The position numbers were made by a program, and so were the translations under genes. DNA of 64,000 bases from a bacterium (GTDB lineage: Bacteria; Cyanobacteriota; Vampirovibrionia; Gastranaerophilales; Gastranaerophilaceae), in contig JAFQOI010000047.1 of the NCBI GenBank assembly GCA_017403285.1, positions 1 through 64,000 on the forward strand, written 5' to 3'. The notes under the pieces were generated by a model. That model was not told where the DNA came from, did no database searches, and saw nothing but the letters and a program-made list of their open reading frames with translations. Each line of letters starts with the position of its first letter. The first letter of the stretch is position 1. Positions 9,081 to 17,043 of this stretch are shown in pieces.

Positions 9081-9928
9081 TGTTTTATTACTTTTTCTGT
9101 ATTAATAAGCTGGTTTTTAAGCGCATATTGAGACAAGATAAGTCCATCTACAGCCTTTTTTCCAGCAAGACGTTCTAAAGCTAGATAGTATTTTTTAGCT
9201 TCTTGTTCTTGTTTATATTCTTGAAGTTGCATCTCCTCATATAACGCAGAAGAAACAACCAATTCTGTTAAAGAATTTGTTCTAAGCGCATTTGAATAAT
9301 TTTTGTTATACAAAATTATTCTAGAACGAGTATCTTTTAATTTATTTAAAGCACCTTTATAACCATAATATGTAGAAATTATCCTTTCTTGCAGTTCTTC
9401 AATTGTGCCTGCTAGTTGTATTAATTCTGTATCTGTTATTGGAGTAGATGTTGCAGTTGAAGCATCTTTGTTTAAAAAATTATTGGCCAATCTACCAGCT
9501 GAAAATGACGCGGATTGAACCATTGCATTTTGACCTAAAAACATTGGGATATAACTAGCACCATATATCAAAGAAGACAAACTTTTAGCCATTATGGAAG
9601 AATGTAATCTTCTCTGAGATTCTGGGGTATTTAGTTTATTCATCGTAAACTTAATCAAGGTATTATTATCAATTGTCGCTTGCCAAAGAGCATCAATATC
9701 TTTAACTTCTTCTTCTTTTTGCATTCTAATTAATTCTTCAATCGAAGACTTATCTTGAAGAACTAAACTTTTGTTATTTAAGTCTTTTTTATTATTAAGT
9801 ACCAATTCATTTTTAACATCAGGTTCAAGCCTAATAACATCAGGAATAGCAAAGCCTGACGATGGAATAACAAAACTTATCCCCAGCGCAACTATTAAAA
9901 ACTTTCCGAACAATTTTACCAAATACAT
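9077..9928 (-). CDS. Secreted TolC-like helical protein (paralog 2)
   Basis: The 283-residue protein starts with a signal sequence (MYLVKLFGKFLIVALG, ending near GFA). It shows the same plan as the next gene: DALWQATIDNNTLIKFTMNKL, an Ala/Ser-rich middle, then ITDTELIQLAGTIEELQERII and a helical C-terminus ending LALERLAGKKAV. The matching stretches in the partner are LWAGAAMRSETIKFALYKL and VTDADMIVLITKVDNMQKKVI. They probably form a periplasmic or outer-membrane-associated pair. The function is unknown; a TolC-family relation is suggested only by the C-terminal helices. Confidence 0.58.
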   Translation of the reverse strand: MYLVKLFGKFLIVALGISFVIPSSGFAIPDVIRLEPDVKNELVLNNKKDLNNKSLVLQDKSSIEELIRMQKEEEVKDIDALWQATIDNNTLIKFTMNKLNTPESQRRLHSSIMAKSLSSLIYGASYIPMFLGQNAMVQSASFSAGRLANNFLNKDASTATSTPITDTELIQLAGTIEELQERIISTYYGYKGALNKLKDTRSRIILYNKNYSNALRTNSLTELVVSSALYEEMQLQEYKQEQEAKKYYLALERLAGKKAVDGLILSQYALKNQLINTEKVIKQ

Positions 9929-10046
9929 AGCCCTCTACATTATATTTATAACACACAAATAAAACAGATTCCAATTCGCAATAAAATGGAAGTAACAAAA
10001 TTAGAATAATCAATTTTATATTCTTAAAATACAAAAAGAAGTGACA

Positions 10047-10919
10047 TTATTCTGTCACTTCTTCAGTTTTAACTTGTTCTACTTCTTTTTGTTTTTTGCG
10101 TAGTGGCGGTAAAATTTTCTTTGCTCTAAGTTCAGCAAAGAACTGTCCTGTTATATCAACCTGACAAACAGCCATAGGACAATAAATAAGCACAATTATA
10201 AACGTCATTATTACAACAAAAGCATTACTTCCAATAACCTCTTTACTGACCACAGCACCAGTTAATATGCCAATCACTATAAGAGCAAATCCCAAAAGAA
10301 GTATACTCAATATCCTAAGAACTATAGATTTCAATAACCATGTTCCACCCGAAGATCCTGCATTTTTAATAAATTGTAGTGCTTTTGTGTATTGAAACAA
10401 AGATTTAAATTTTAAATTTTGTATAAAATTAAAATACAATCCAAAACCCATAACGGCAGAAAAAATCATATATGCAAAACCCAATATGGAAAAAATAACC
10501 ATAATAACAACATTATTAGGAAATAAACAAATAGGAATACTCACAAAAAGGAGAGGAAGCATCAATACAATAAAAGTCAAAATACCACCCGCAATGTATT
10601 TAAAAGAAGTGAAGACTATTTTACTTATTTTTAGAACCGGATTAGGGAAAACACCCAGTTTTTTATGTATAGCATTATTAGTTGCAACAAGAAAAATTCC
10701 ACTAATTAAAAAGTTTATAATTATAGGAATTAAAAAAAGATAAAAAAGAATCGTTGATAATTCTGTAGAAACTGTTTTCGGATTTCCAGGCTTTAATGCA
10801 TTCATAAAAGCCTCACATAAAAAACTTATTAATAATAGAACAAAACAACATAGTATATTTTTCTTGTCATATTTATCAGAAGTAATATTATCAAACGCTT
10901 TTCTAATACTTATAGTCAT
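10047..10919 (-). CDS. Polytopic membrane protein, DUF4013-like
   Basis: A 290-residue protein with about six hydrophobic segments, arranged as pairs separated by short charged loops, ending in a lysine/glutamate-rich cytoplasmic tail. The layout recalls DUF4013 membrane proteins, but I cannot confirm this. The frame opens at 10934. The ATG at 10919 is chosen because AAAGGATATTCT lies just before it; the first ATG would consume that ribosome site. It stands alone, divergent from the rpmG-rplA cluster. No function is assignable. Confidence 0.65.
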   Translation of the reverse strand: MTISIRKAFDNITSDKYDKKNILCCFVLLLISFLCEAFMNALKPGNPKTVSTELSTILFYLFLIPIIINFLISGIFLVATNNAIHKKLGVFPNPVLKISKIVFTSFKYIAGGILTFIVLMLPLLFVSIPICLFPNNVVIMVIFSILGFAYMIFSAVMGFGLYFNFIQNLKFKSLFQYTKALQFIKNAGSSGGTWLLKSIVLRILSILLLGFALIVIGILTGAVVSKEVIGSNAFVVIMTFIIVLIYCPMAVCQVDITGQFFAELRAKKILPPLRKKQKEVEQVKTEEVTE

Positions 10920-11054
10920 AGAATATCCTTTCATATTTCAACTAAAATAATAATAAAACTTTTGCTATAAAATAAAATGGTACAAACAGTCGATTAATAC
11001 AGTATTTTGCGTTTTGTAAATTTATATTTGAAAAAAAACATGTTTAGTATATTA

Positions 11055-11060
11055 TATAAT
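11055..11060 (+). promoter_or_regulatory. Probable -10 box of the rpmG-tRNA-secE-nusG-rplKA cluster
   Basis: A perfect TATAAT lies about 100 nt before rpmG, within TATTATATAAT. A possible -35 TTGAAA at 11028-11033 has an over-long spacer (21 nt), so only the -10 is well supported. Confidence 0.45.
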
Positions 11061-11163
11061 CAGTGATTTAACAAAAGGAAGTAGAATATAACGAAAAAGG
11101 TGTATTCTATAGTTTTCTATTGAGCATAAACACAAAATTATTTTGACAAGAAAAGGTGAAACA

Positions 11164-11331
11164 ATGGGAATCAAAGGTAAAAATGACAGAATGGTAGTTC
11201 TTGCATGCGAAGAATGCAAAAGAAGAAACTATACAACAGTAAAAAATAAAAAGAACATAAAAGAAAGAATGGAATTAAACAAATATTGTCCATTCTGCCA
11301 AAAACATACAGCACATAAAGAAACAAAATAG
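11164..11331 (+). CDS. rpmG: Large ribosomal subunit protein bL33
   Basis: The 55-residue protein carries two Cys-x-x-Cys pairs (CEEC and CPFC), the zinc-binding form of bL33. [15 protein letters not shown] and the His-Lys rich end are typical. The frame opens earlier at 11143, but ATG 11164 follows AAGGTG at 11153-11158 and gives the normal length. It heads the standard rpmG, tRNA-Trp, secE, nusG, rplK, rplA order. Confidence 0.95.
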   Translation: MGIKGKNDRMVVLACEECKRRNYTTVKNKKNIKERMELNKYCPFCQKHTAHKETK

Positions 11332-11341
11332 TTTATAGTGA

Positions 11342-11414
11342 GCGTCCTTAGTTCAGTTGGTAGAACGTCGGTCTCCAAAACCGGATGTCGAGGGTTCGAG
11401 TCCTTCAGGGCGCG
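11342..11414 (+). tRNA. trnW: tRNA-Trp (CCA)
   Basis: The acceptor arm GCGTCCT pairs with AGGGCGC. The anticodon stem TCGGT/ACCGG closes the loop CTCCAAA, with anticodon CCA at 11375-11377. The T arm is GAGGG TTCGAGT CCTTC. The discriminator is G at 11414. The 3' CCA is not encoded, so it must be added enzymatically, unlike tRNA-Lys at 63207. It lies between rpmG and secE, a common location. Confidence 0.96.
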
Positions 11415-11434
11415 AGTTATAAAAGGAAAAATAA

Positions 11435-11644
11435 ATGGGAAAAACTGAAAATACCGAAAATAAAATAATAACATACTTAAAAGGTGTCAAAGCAGAATGG
11501 GGGAAAATTACTTGGCCAGAAAGAAGACAAGTAATTGTTCAAACCATAATTGTATTGGCTGTTGTTATTGTATTCAGTATGTATGTATTTGTTCTTGATA
11601 TTTCATTCAAAGGCATATTGAGTGCCCTCGGTTTAATAAAATAA
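11435..11644 (+). CDS. secE: Preprotein translocase subunit SecE
   Basis: A 69-residue single-span SecE. The amphipathic segment contains KGVKAEWGKITWPERRQV, the family signature, followed by one membrane helix (about 38-60). SecE clamps the SecY channel. AAAAGGAAAA precedes the ATG. It lies between tRNA-Trp and nusG, the usual position. Confidence 0.95.
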   Translation: MGKTENTENKIITYLKGVKAEWGKITWPERRQVIVQTIIVLAVVIVFSMYVFVLDISFKGILSALGLIK

Positions 11645-11667
11645 TTGTAATAAGATAGGATTTACAA

Positions 11668-12327
11668 ATGTCAAAAGATAAACAAGAAATAGTTGAACAC
11701 TTAGCCGATATGGAACTTGGACAAGAAGGAATTTCTAAAAAAGAAGAAATTCTTGCTGAAAAGGATGCTGAGTTTAAAGAAGCTGTGAAAGGTGAAAAAG
11801 CACCTCAAAAAAGATGGTATATTGTTCACACATATTCAGGACATGAAAACAAGGTGAAAGTTAACCTTGAAAAACGTATTGAATATATGAACATGGCTGA
11901 CAAAATTTTCAGAATTGAAGTCCCACAAAAAACCGTTACAAAAATGAAAGACGGAAAAAAGACAGATAGAGAAGAAAAAATCTTCCCAGGATATGTTCTT
12001 GTTGAAATGATAATGGATGACGATTCTTGGTATGTAGTAAGACATACTGCTGGTGTAACAAAATTTGTTGGCTCAGCAAAAAAACCAATTCCTGCAAGAG
12101 ACAGTGAAATAAAAAGAATTATTCATAAAACTCAAAATCAAGTTACTAAAGTTGAACTTGACGTTAAAGCAGGCGATAAAGTTAGAATTATTTCAGGACC
12201 ATTCTCTGAATTTATCGGAGACATTACTGAAGTATATCCTGATAAATCAAAACTTAGAGCAATGGTTTCTATCTTCGGAAGGGAAACTCCTGTTGAGTTA
12301 GAATATAAGCAAATACAAAAAATATAG
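11668..12327 (+). CDS. nusG: Transcription termination/antitermination factor NusG
   Basis: NusG binds RNA polymerase and links it to Rho or the ribosome. The NGN domain starts at about residue 47 (RWYIVHTYSGHENKVK) and includes FPGYVLVEM and VRHTAGVTKFVG. The KOW domain is near the C-terminus (AGDKVRIISGPFSEFIGDI). At 219 residues it has about 45 extra charged residues at the N-terminus, with no recognisable domain. An L1-type mRNA hairpin lies in the gap to rplK. Confidence 0.95.
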   Translation: MSKDKQEIVEHLADMELGQEGISKKEEILAEKDAEFKEAVKGEKAPQKRWYIVHTYSGHENKVKVNLEKRIEYMNMADKIFRIEVPQKTVTKMKDGKKTDREEKIFPGYVLVEMIMDDDSWYVVRHTAGVTKFVGSAKKPIPARDSEIKRIIHKTQNQVTKVELDVKAGDKVRIISGPFSEFIGDITEVYPDKSKLRAMVSIFGRETPVELEYKQIQKI

Positions 12328-12345
12328 TAAAATCACAAGAAAACA

Positions 12346-12376
12346 GTGGAAGGAATGTAAATTCCGCCATTACCAC
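12346..12376 (+). promoter_or_regulatory. L1-binding mRNA hairpin before rplK
   Basis: The transcript folds as GTGG (12346-12349) with CCAC (12373-12376), and GGAAT (12352-12356) with ATTCC (12361-12365) under a GTAA loop. The internal loop is asymmetric, with AA on one side and GCCATTA on the other. Arrangement and bases resemble helix 76 of 23S rRNA, the L1 site (GUGGGAGG ... CCGACC ... UACCAC). L1 is known to repress its own operon through such a mimic. The ribosome site AAAGGAG starts two bases after the stem. Confidence 0.8.
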
Positions 12377-12391
12377 GAAAGGAGATAAAAA

Positions 12392-12817
12392 ATGGCAAAG
12401 AAAGTTGTAGGAAAAATTAAACTACAAATTCAAGCAGGCAAAGCTAATCCATCACCACCAGTTGGTCCAGCGTTAGGCCAACACGGTGTAAATATAATGG
12501 ATTTCTGCAAACAATTTAACGCAAGAACAGAATCACAAGCAGGATACATCATTCCGGTTGTTATCGATGTATACGAAGACAGATCATTCTCATTCGTAAC
12601 AAAATCACCACCGGCTGCTGTATTAATTAAAAAAGCAATCAACCTTTCAAAAGGCAGCGCTGCACCTAACAAAACAAAAGTAGGTCAGATTACACGCGCT
12701 CAATTAGAAGAAATTGCAAAAATAAAAATGGAAGACCTTAACGCAACATCACTAGAAGCTGCTGTTGAAATGATTAAAGGTTCTTGCCGTGCAATGGGCG
12801 TAACAGTTGCTGATTAA
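12392..12817 (+). CDS. rplK: Large ribosomal subunit protein uL11
   Basis: The 141-residue L11 shows the N-terminal [19 protein letters not shown] and a C-terminal rRNA-binding domain ([12 protein letters not shown]-like region, GSCRAMGV). It binds the GTPase-associated centre of 23S rRNA and takes part in factor binding and Rel activation. AAAGGAG lies 7 nt before the ATG. It sits between two L1-type hairpins, so it is probably controlled by L1. Confidence 0.97.
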   Translation: MAKKVVGKIKLQIQAGKANPSPPVGPALGQHGVNIMDFCKQFNARTESQAGYIIPVVIDVYEDRSFSFVTKSPPAAVLIKKAINLSKGSAAPNKTKVGQITRAQLEEIAKIKMEDLNATSLEAAVEMIKGSCRAMGVTVAD

Positions 12818-12844
12818 TAGCAAAAAAGATTGGTTACAAAATTA

Positions 12845-12874
12845 GTGGAAGGAGTTTTACTCCGCCATCACCAC
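12845..12874 (+). promoter_or_regulatory. Second L1-binding mRNA hairpin, before rplA
   Basis: GTGG (12845-12848) pairs with CCAC (12871-12874), and GGAGT (12851-12855) with ACTCC (12859-12863). The same asymmetric loop is present (AA opposite GCCATCA). Base changes relative to the first copy are compensated in the upper stem (GGAAT/ATTCC against GGAGT/ACTCC), which supports a conserved RNA structure. AAAAGGAG follows directly. Confidence 0.8.
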
Positions 12875-12888
12875 AAAAGGAGAAAGAA

Positions 12889-13617
12889 ATGTCAAAATTA
12901 ACAAAAAAACAAAAGAAAATAGCAGAAATGATGGAAGGTTTTAATCAACCTTGCGCAAGTGCTATTGACGCTATAAACAAATTACAGGAAATAGCAAAAG
13001 AAACATGTAAATTCAACGAAACAGTTGAATGTCACATGGCATTAGGTATTGAAGTAAAACACGCTGACCAACAAGTTCGTTCAACAACAGTTCTTCCTGC
13101 TGGTTTAGGTAAAACTGTTCGAGTTTGTGTTATCGCAAAAGGTGCAAAAGCAACTGAAGCAAAAGAAGCAGGTGCTGACGAAGCTGGTGCAGAAGAAGTA
13201 ATTGATAAAATTGCTGGTGGTTGGTTTGAATTTGATACTTTAATTGCAACACCTGATTGTATGGGTATGCTTGGTAAATTAGGTCGTGTTTTAGGACCTA
13301 AAGGTTTAATGCCAAACCCAAAAACAGGTACTGTAACTTTAGATGTTGCTAAAGCAGTAAAAGACGCTAAAGCAGGTAAAGTTGAATTCAGAGCAGACAA
13401 ACAAGGTATGATTCACGTTCCAATAGGTAAAATTCAATTCTCTTCTGAAGATTTGATGAAAAACTATGTAACTTTAGCAGATGCTGTTCTAAGAGCAAAA
13501 CCATCATCTTCAAAAGGCGTTTACTTGAAGTCTGTTTACTTAACAACAACAATGGGACCAAGTATCAAGCTTGATAACAAAAACGTTGCTAGTGAAGTAA
13601 AAGAAAATCTTCAATAG
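12889..13617 (+). CDS. rplA: Large ribosomal subunit protein uL1
   Basis: The 242-residue L1 binds helices 76-78 of 23S rRNA (the L1 stalk) and, in bacteria, represses translation of its own operon. Signature segments are [35 protein letters not shown] and [17 protein letters not shown]. The start is ATG after AAAAGGAG. It is the last gene of the cluster; a perfect 13-bp terminator hairpin follows 18 nt later. Confidence 0.97.
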   Translation: MSKLTKKQKKIAEMMEGFNQPCASAIDAINKLQEIAKETCKFNETVECHMALGIEVKHADQQVRSTTVLPAGLGKTVRVCVIAKGAKATEAKEAGADEAGAEEVIDKIAGGWFEFDTLIATPDCMGMLGKLGRVLGPKGLMPNPKTGTVTLDVAKAVKDAKAGKVEFRADKQGMIHVPIGKIQFSSEDLMKNYVTLADAVLRAKPSSSKGVYLKSVYLTTTMGPSIKLDNKNVASEVKENLQ

Positions 13618-13635
13618 TTAAATTCTTAAAAGTAG

Positions 13636-13670
13636 AAAGAGTATACCAATTTTATGGTATACTCTTTTTA
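13636..13670 (+). terminator. Rho-independent terminator after rplA
   Basis: A perfect 13-bp stem (13636-13648 with 13655-13667), a 6-nt loop ATTTTA and a T-run at 13665-13669. It ends the rpmG-rplA transcript. Confidence 0.93.
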
Positions 13671-13688
13671 TATCTTAGGAGAAGAATA

Positions 13689-14351
13689 GTGGCGAATAAA
13701 AGACCATTAAAAGAACGTTTTAAACTTTGGGGTTTAACACAATTAGTTAAATTCTATTTTCATATAGAAAAATATTTAGTTAAATTTAAAAATATTAACT
13801 ATCCAAAGGAACAATGCATATTCTCTCTATGGCATTGCCATCAATTTTTAGTATACGCAGTAGAAGATAAAAGTAAATTTTATGCATTAATAAGCGCATC
13901 TAATGACGGAGAAATAATTTCAAAATCTGCTGCAAGTCTTGGAGTTATGTCAATAAGAGGTTCTTCTAAGAGACGTGGCGTTGCTGCATCTTTAGAATTA
14001 ATCGAAAAAATAAAAGAAGGCAACTATGCAGCAATTATGATAGATGGTCCAAGAGGTCCTGTATTTAAAGCAAAAGATGGAATTATCAACATTGCAAAAA
14101 TAACTGGAGTACCAATTGTTCCTTGTGCTTGGTATTCACCAGAAAAAACTTTTATTTCCTTTAACACATGGGATAAATTTAAAGCTCCATTTGGTCCTTG
14201 CAAAACAATTGCTTTATATGGAGAACCCATTCATATTCCTTCTGAACTAACTAAAGAAGAAATAAAAGAATGGTGCGAGAAAATAGAAGAAAAAATGATG
14301 TCGCTTCAAAAAGACCTTGAAGAAAACTATGACAAATATTTAAACTCATAG
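13689..14351 (+). CDS. DUF374-type lysophospholipid acyltransferase
   Basis: The 220-residue protein matches the DUF374 branch of the acyltransferase superfamily. It shows IFSLWHCHQF near residue 40, RGSSKRRG near 93 and the signature MIDGPRGP near 117, followed by GIINIAKITGVPIVP. Such proteins are thought to add acyl groups to lipid A or phospholipid precursors at the inner membrane; the substrate is unknown. The start is GTG after TAGGAG. It begins just after the rplA terminator, and no clear promoter of its own was found. Confidence 0.78.
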   Translation: MANKRPLKERFKLWGLTQLVKFYFHIEKYLVKFKNINYPKEQCIFSLWHCHQFLVYAVEDKSKFYALISASNDGEIISKSAASLGVMSIRGSSKRRGVAASLELIEKIKEGNYAAIMIDGPRGPVFKAKDGIINIAKITGVPIVPCAWYSPEKTFISFNTWDKFKAPFGPCKTIALYGEPIHIPSELTKEEIKEWCEKIEEKMMSLQKDLEENYDKYLNS

Positions 14352-14360
14352 TTTTTAAGT

Positions 14361-14389
14361 TTGATAACAACTCTCTTTTGATTTATAAT
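14361..14389 (+). promoter_or_regulatory. Promoter giving a leaderless amidase mRNA
   Basis: TTGATA (14361-14366), a 17-nt spacer and TATAAT (14384-14389) make a near-consensus promoter. The predicted start of transcription, seven bases on, is the A of the ATG at 14396. No Shine-Dalgarno is visible. Confidence 0.7.
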
Positions 14390-14395
14390 TTCAAT

Positions 14396-15205
14396 ATGAA
14401 AATAAAGATACTAACAGTGCAACTTGAAGCCATTATTGGGGATATTGAGGCAAATATTCAAAAAGCGAAAAAAATGCTTAAAGAATGTGGCGAAAATACT
14501 GCCGATATCATTATTTTCCCAGAATTGTGGGCAACGGGATGGGATTGCCCAAACTTTCATCTTTATGCTGAAAATATTGAAAATTCAAAAGTTATTACTT
14601 TTTTAAAAACTATTGCTATAACATTTAATTCTATCGTTATTGGGGGAAGTTCTGTATTGAAAAAAAATAACGAAGGCATTAGAAATACCTGCATTGTATT
14701 AGATAGAAACGGCAATATTATCACAACATATGATAAATTTCATTTATTCTCATTAAGAGGGCAGTCAGAAAGTCATTTTCTTGAAGCCGGAGATACACCA
14801 GTTATAGCAAACACTGATATTGGAAGAATCGGTATTTCCACCTGTTACGATGTAAGATTTCCCGAAATGTTTAGGCTGTATGCCTTTAATAATGCCGATA
14901 TAATGATCAATATGGCGGCTTGGCCACTAGATTACATTGAAGAATACAAGATTCTTTGCCAAGCAAGGGCAATTGAAAATCAAACATATTTTATTTGTTC
15001 TTCATTAACTGGCAAAATTAATGAAAACTTTAATTTTGGCGGCAATTCTATGGTTATTGACTTTCATGGAAAAATTATAAATAAACTTGATAGAGAAGAA
15101 AAAGTTTTGACATCTTTCATTGATTTAGGCACAATGAAAGAATATAAAGAACAAATGCCTATTTTAAAGGATACAAAAAAACAATATCAAATATTGGAGA
15201 AATAA
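14396..15205 (+). CDS. Carbon-nitrogen hydrolase (nitrilase/omega-amidase family)
   Basis: This 269-residue enzyme has the family's Glu-Lys-Cys triad in FPELWATG (Glu, about 45), YDKFHLF (Lys, about 112) and STCYDVRFPE (Cys, about 148). The plain one-domain length and DVRFPEMFR resemble omega-amidases and N-carbamoyl-type amidases that hydrolyse small amides; the exact substrate cannot be read. The frame opens at a TTG at 14378, but that codon lies upstream of the -10 box, so the ATG at 14396 is chosen. Its stop overlaps the next start (TAATG). Confidence 0.82.
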   Translation: MKIKILTVQLEAIIGDIEANIQKAKKMLKECGENTADIIIFPELWATGWDCPNFHLYAENIENSKVITFLKTIAITFNSIVIGGSSVLKKNNEGIRNTCIVLDRNGNIITTYDKFHLFSLRGQSESHFLEAGDTPVIANTDIGRIGISTCYDVRFPEMFRLYAFNNADIMINMAAWPLDYIEEYKILCQARAIENQTYFICSSLTGKINENFNFGGNSMVIDFHGKIINKLDREEKVLTSFIDLGTMKEYKEQMPILKDTKKQYQILEK

Positions 15206-16566
15206 TGAAAAATTTATTAAAAACCTTAATTCTATTTACAGTTATGCTAACAATTACCAACAGTTGTTTTGCTTTTACTGCGGGGAAAATAGATAAAATT
15301 ATAGAAAAATCACAACTTGATAGAACAGCAACTGTTGCTATTTCAATAAAAGATGCTACAAGTGGAAAAACAATCTATTCAAGAAATCAAGACAAATTAT
15401 TACATCCAGCATCTACACTAAAAATACCAACAACTTATTTTGCACTAAATACTCTTGGCTATGATTATTTCTTCAAAACACAATTTTATACACATGATAA
15501 TGATTTATACATAAAATTAGGTGCAGACCCTACATTAACAACAACCCAATTACAATATGCATTTAAAGCAATAAAAGAGCAAAATTTAAATTCTTTTGAT
15601 AATTTATACATTGATGACAGCATTGTTGATAAAAAAGAATTTTCACAAGGCTGGATGTGGGATGATGATGTAAATCCATACACACCAAAAGTCAGCGCAT
15701 ATAACCTTGATAACAATGTTATAAAAGTAAATGTAACAGCAATGGCTGACGGCACAATAAAAACTTCTACCACAACAAAATATCCAATGAGTGTTTTTGC
15801 TCACATTAAAAAAAGTGTAGGTTCTAGTTATTATGACATAAATAGATACAATTGGAACAATCCTGAACTTGTTGAAATTTATGCGAATTCTGCTGATATG
15901 AGACCAATTTACGTACCAATTAGCAGCATGAGAAGATATTTTATTTTCAACACTGAAAAAATCTTAGAAGACGAAAGAATAAGCATACAAAAAACATCCT
16001 ATGCCTCAAAATTAGTGCCAGAAGATGCGAAACAAGTATATGAAATTTCAAATTCTATAAAAAATACAATTGCGCCTATTCTTCAAGACAGCAACAATTT
16101 AATGTCAGAAACAATATATAAACTTGCAGGAGGCGACAAATATGGCGCAACAGGGACAGATAATCTTGCTCTTGCCGCAATGACAGAATTTTATAAAGAC
16201 AAAGATATAAAAGTTGAAAATGTGCTTATTAAAGATGGTTGCGGTGTGTCACGAAACAATCTCATTTCCGCCGATTGGATGTCTGATTTATTAATAAAAA
16301 TAAGTAAGAATAAAGATTTTGAGACTTTTAAACAATATATGGCACAACCAGGAGAAGGTACTCTTTCTGAAAGATTGTTTGATTTAAGAGGTGATGTTTG
16401 GTTAAAAACTGGTTCTTTGGCAAATGTAAGTACAATTGCAGGATATATTAAATCAAAAGACGGCAACAATTATGTAATATCTATTTTTACTCAAAATTTT
16501 AAAGAAAATCCAAAAGAAATCAAAAAAATTGAAGATAATATTATCAACATAATTTATAATCGATAA
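15205..16566 (+). CDS. dacB: D-alanyl-D-alanine carboxypeptidase/endopeptidase (PBP4, DacB-like)
   Basis: The 453-residue exported protein has a signal peptide (about 1-24, ending near CFA). The three penicillin-binding motifs of class C low-molecular-weight PBPs are present: Ser-x-x-Lys in HPASTLKIP (about 72), Ser-x-Asn in GVSRNN (about 350) and Lys-Thr-Gly in WLKTGSL (about 396). It would trim or cut peptidoglycan cross-links in the periplasm. It starts within the amidase stop codon (TAATG), so the two are coupled. Confidence 0.88.
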   Translation: MKNLLKTLILFTVMLTITNSCFAFTAGKIDKIIEKSQLDRTATVAISIKDATSGKTIYSRNQDKLLHPASTLKIPTTYFALNTLGYDYFFKTQFYTHDNDLYIKLGADPTLTTTQLQYAFKAIKEQNLNSFDNLYIDDSIVDKKEFSQGWMWDDDVNPYTPKVSAYNLDNNVIKVNVTAMADGTIKTSTTTKYPMSVFAHIKKSVGSSYYDINRYNWNNPELVEIYANSADMRPIYVPISSMRRYFIFNTEKILEDERISIQKTSYASKLVPEDAKQVYEISNSIKNTIAPILQDSNNLMSETIYKLAGGDKYGATGTDNLALAAMTEFYKDKDIKVENVLIKDGCGVSRNNLISADWMSDLLIKISKNKDFETFKQYMAQPGEGTLSERLFDLRGDVWLKTGSLANVSTIAGYIKSKDGNNYVISIFTQNFKENPKEIKKIEDNIINIIYNR

Positions 16567-16634
16567 ATATACTCAGCAAGGTAATTTAGTTTGCCATATT
16601 AAATTGTAAACTTCTATATTAATAGGAGGTTAAT

Positions 16635-17042
16635 ATGGCAGAACGATTAGAACTATACAAATGTAATGTATGCGGAAATATTGTAGAAATAATTCATGGT
16701 GGTGAAGGTACATTAGTATGTTGCTCTCTTCCAATGGAGAAACTAAAAGAGCATAACAATGATGAGGAAATGAAAGAAAAACATGTACCTGTAGTTGTTA
16801 TGGATGGAGACAATAAAATAATTAGAGTTGGAACAATCGAACATCCAATGCAAAAAGAACACTACATAATCTTTATAGAAGCCATTTCTGAAGATAAAAA
16901 ATATTTAAAACGTAAATATCTATGCCCAGAAGAAGCCCCAGAAATGGACATACAAAAATGCAACTACAACAAATTTATTGCAAGGGAGCTATGCAATCTG
17001 CATGGATTATGGACAAATAATTCAATCAAAAAAACTGACTAA
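16635..17042 (+). CDS. dfx: Desulfoferrodoxin (superoxide reductase)
   Basis: Desulfoferrodoxin reduces superoxide to peroxide without making oxygen, a typical defence of anaerobes. The 135-residue protein has an N-terminal desulforedoxin domain (CNVCGN then VCCSLPME, four Cys for the Fe(Cys)4 centre). The reductase domain has the Fe(His)4Cys ligands in KEKHVPVV, EHPMQKEHY and CNLHGLW. A strong AGGAGG lies before the ATG. A separate 2Fe-type N-terminal domain shows it is not the short neelaredoxin form. Confidence 0.93.
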   Translation: MAERLELYKCNVCGNIVEIIHGGEGTLVCCSLPMEKLKEHNNDEEMKEKHVPVVVMDGDNKIIRVGTIEHPMQKEHYIIFIEAISEDKKYLKRKYLCPEEAPEMDIQKCNYNKFIARELCNLHGLWTNNSIKKTD

Positions 17043-17043
17043 A

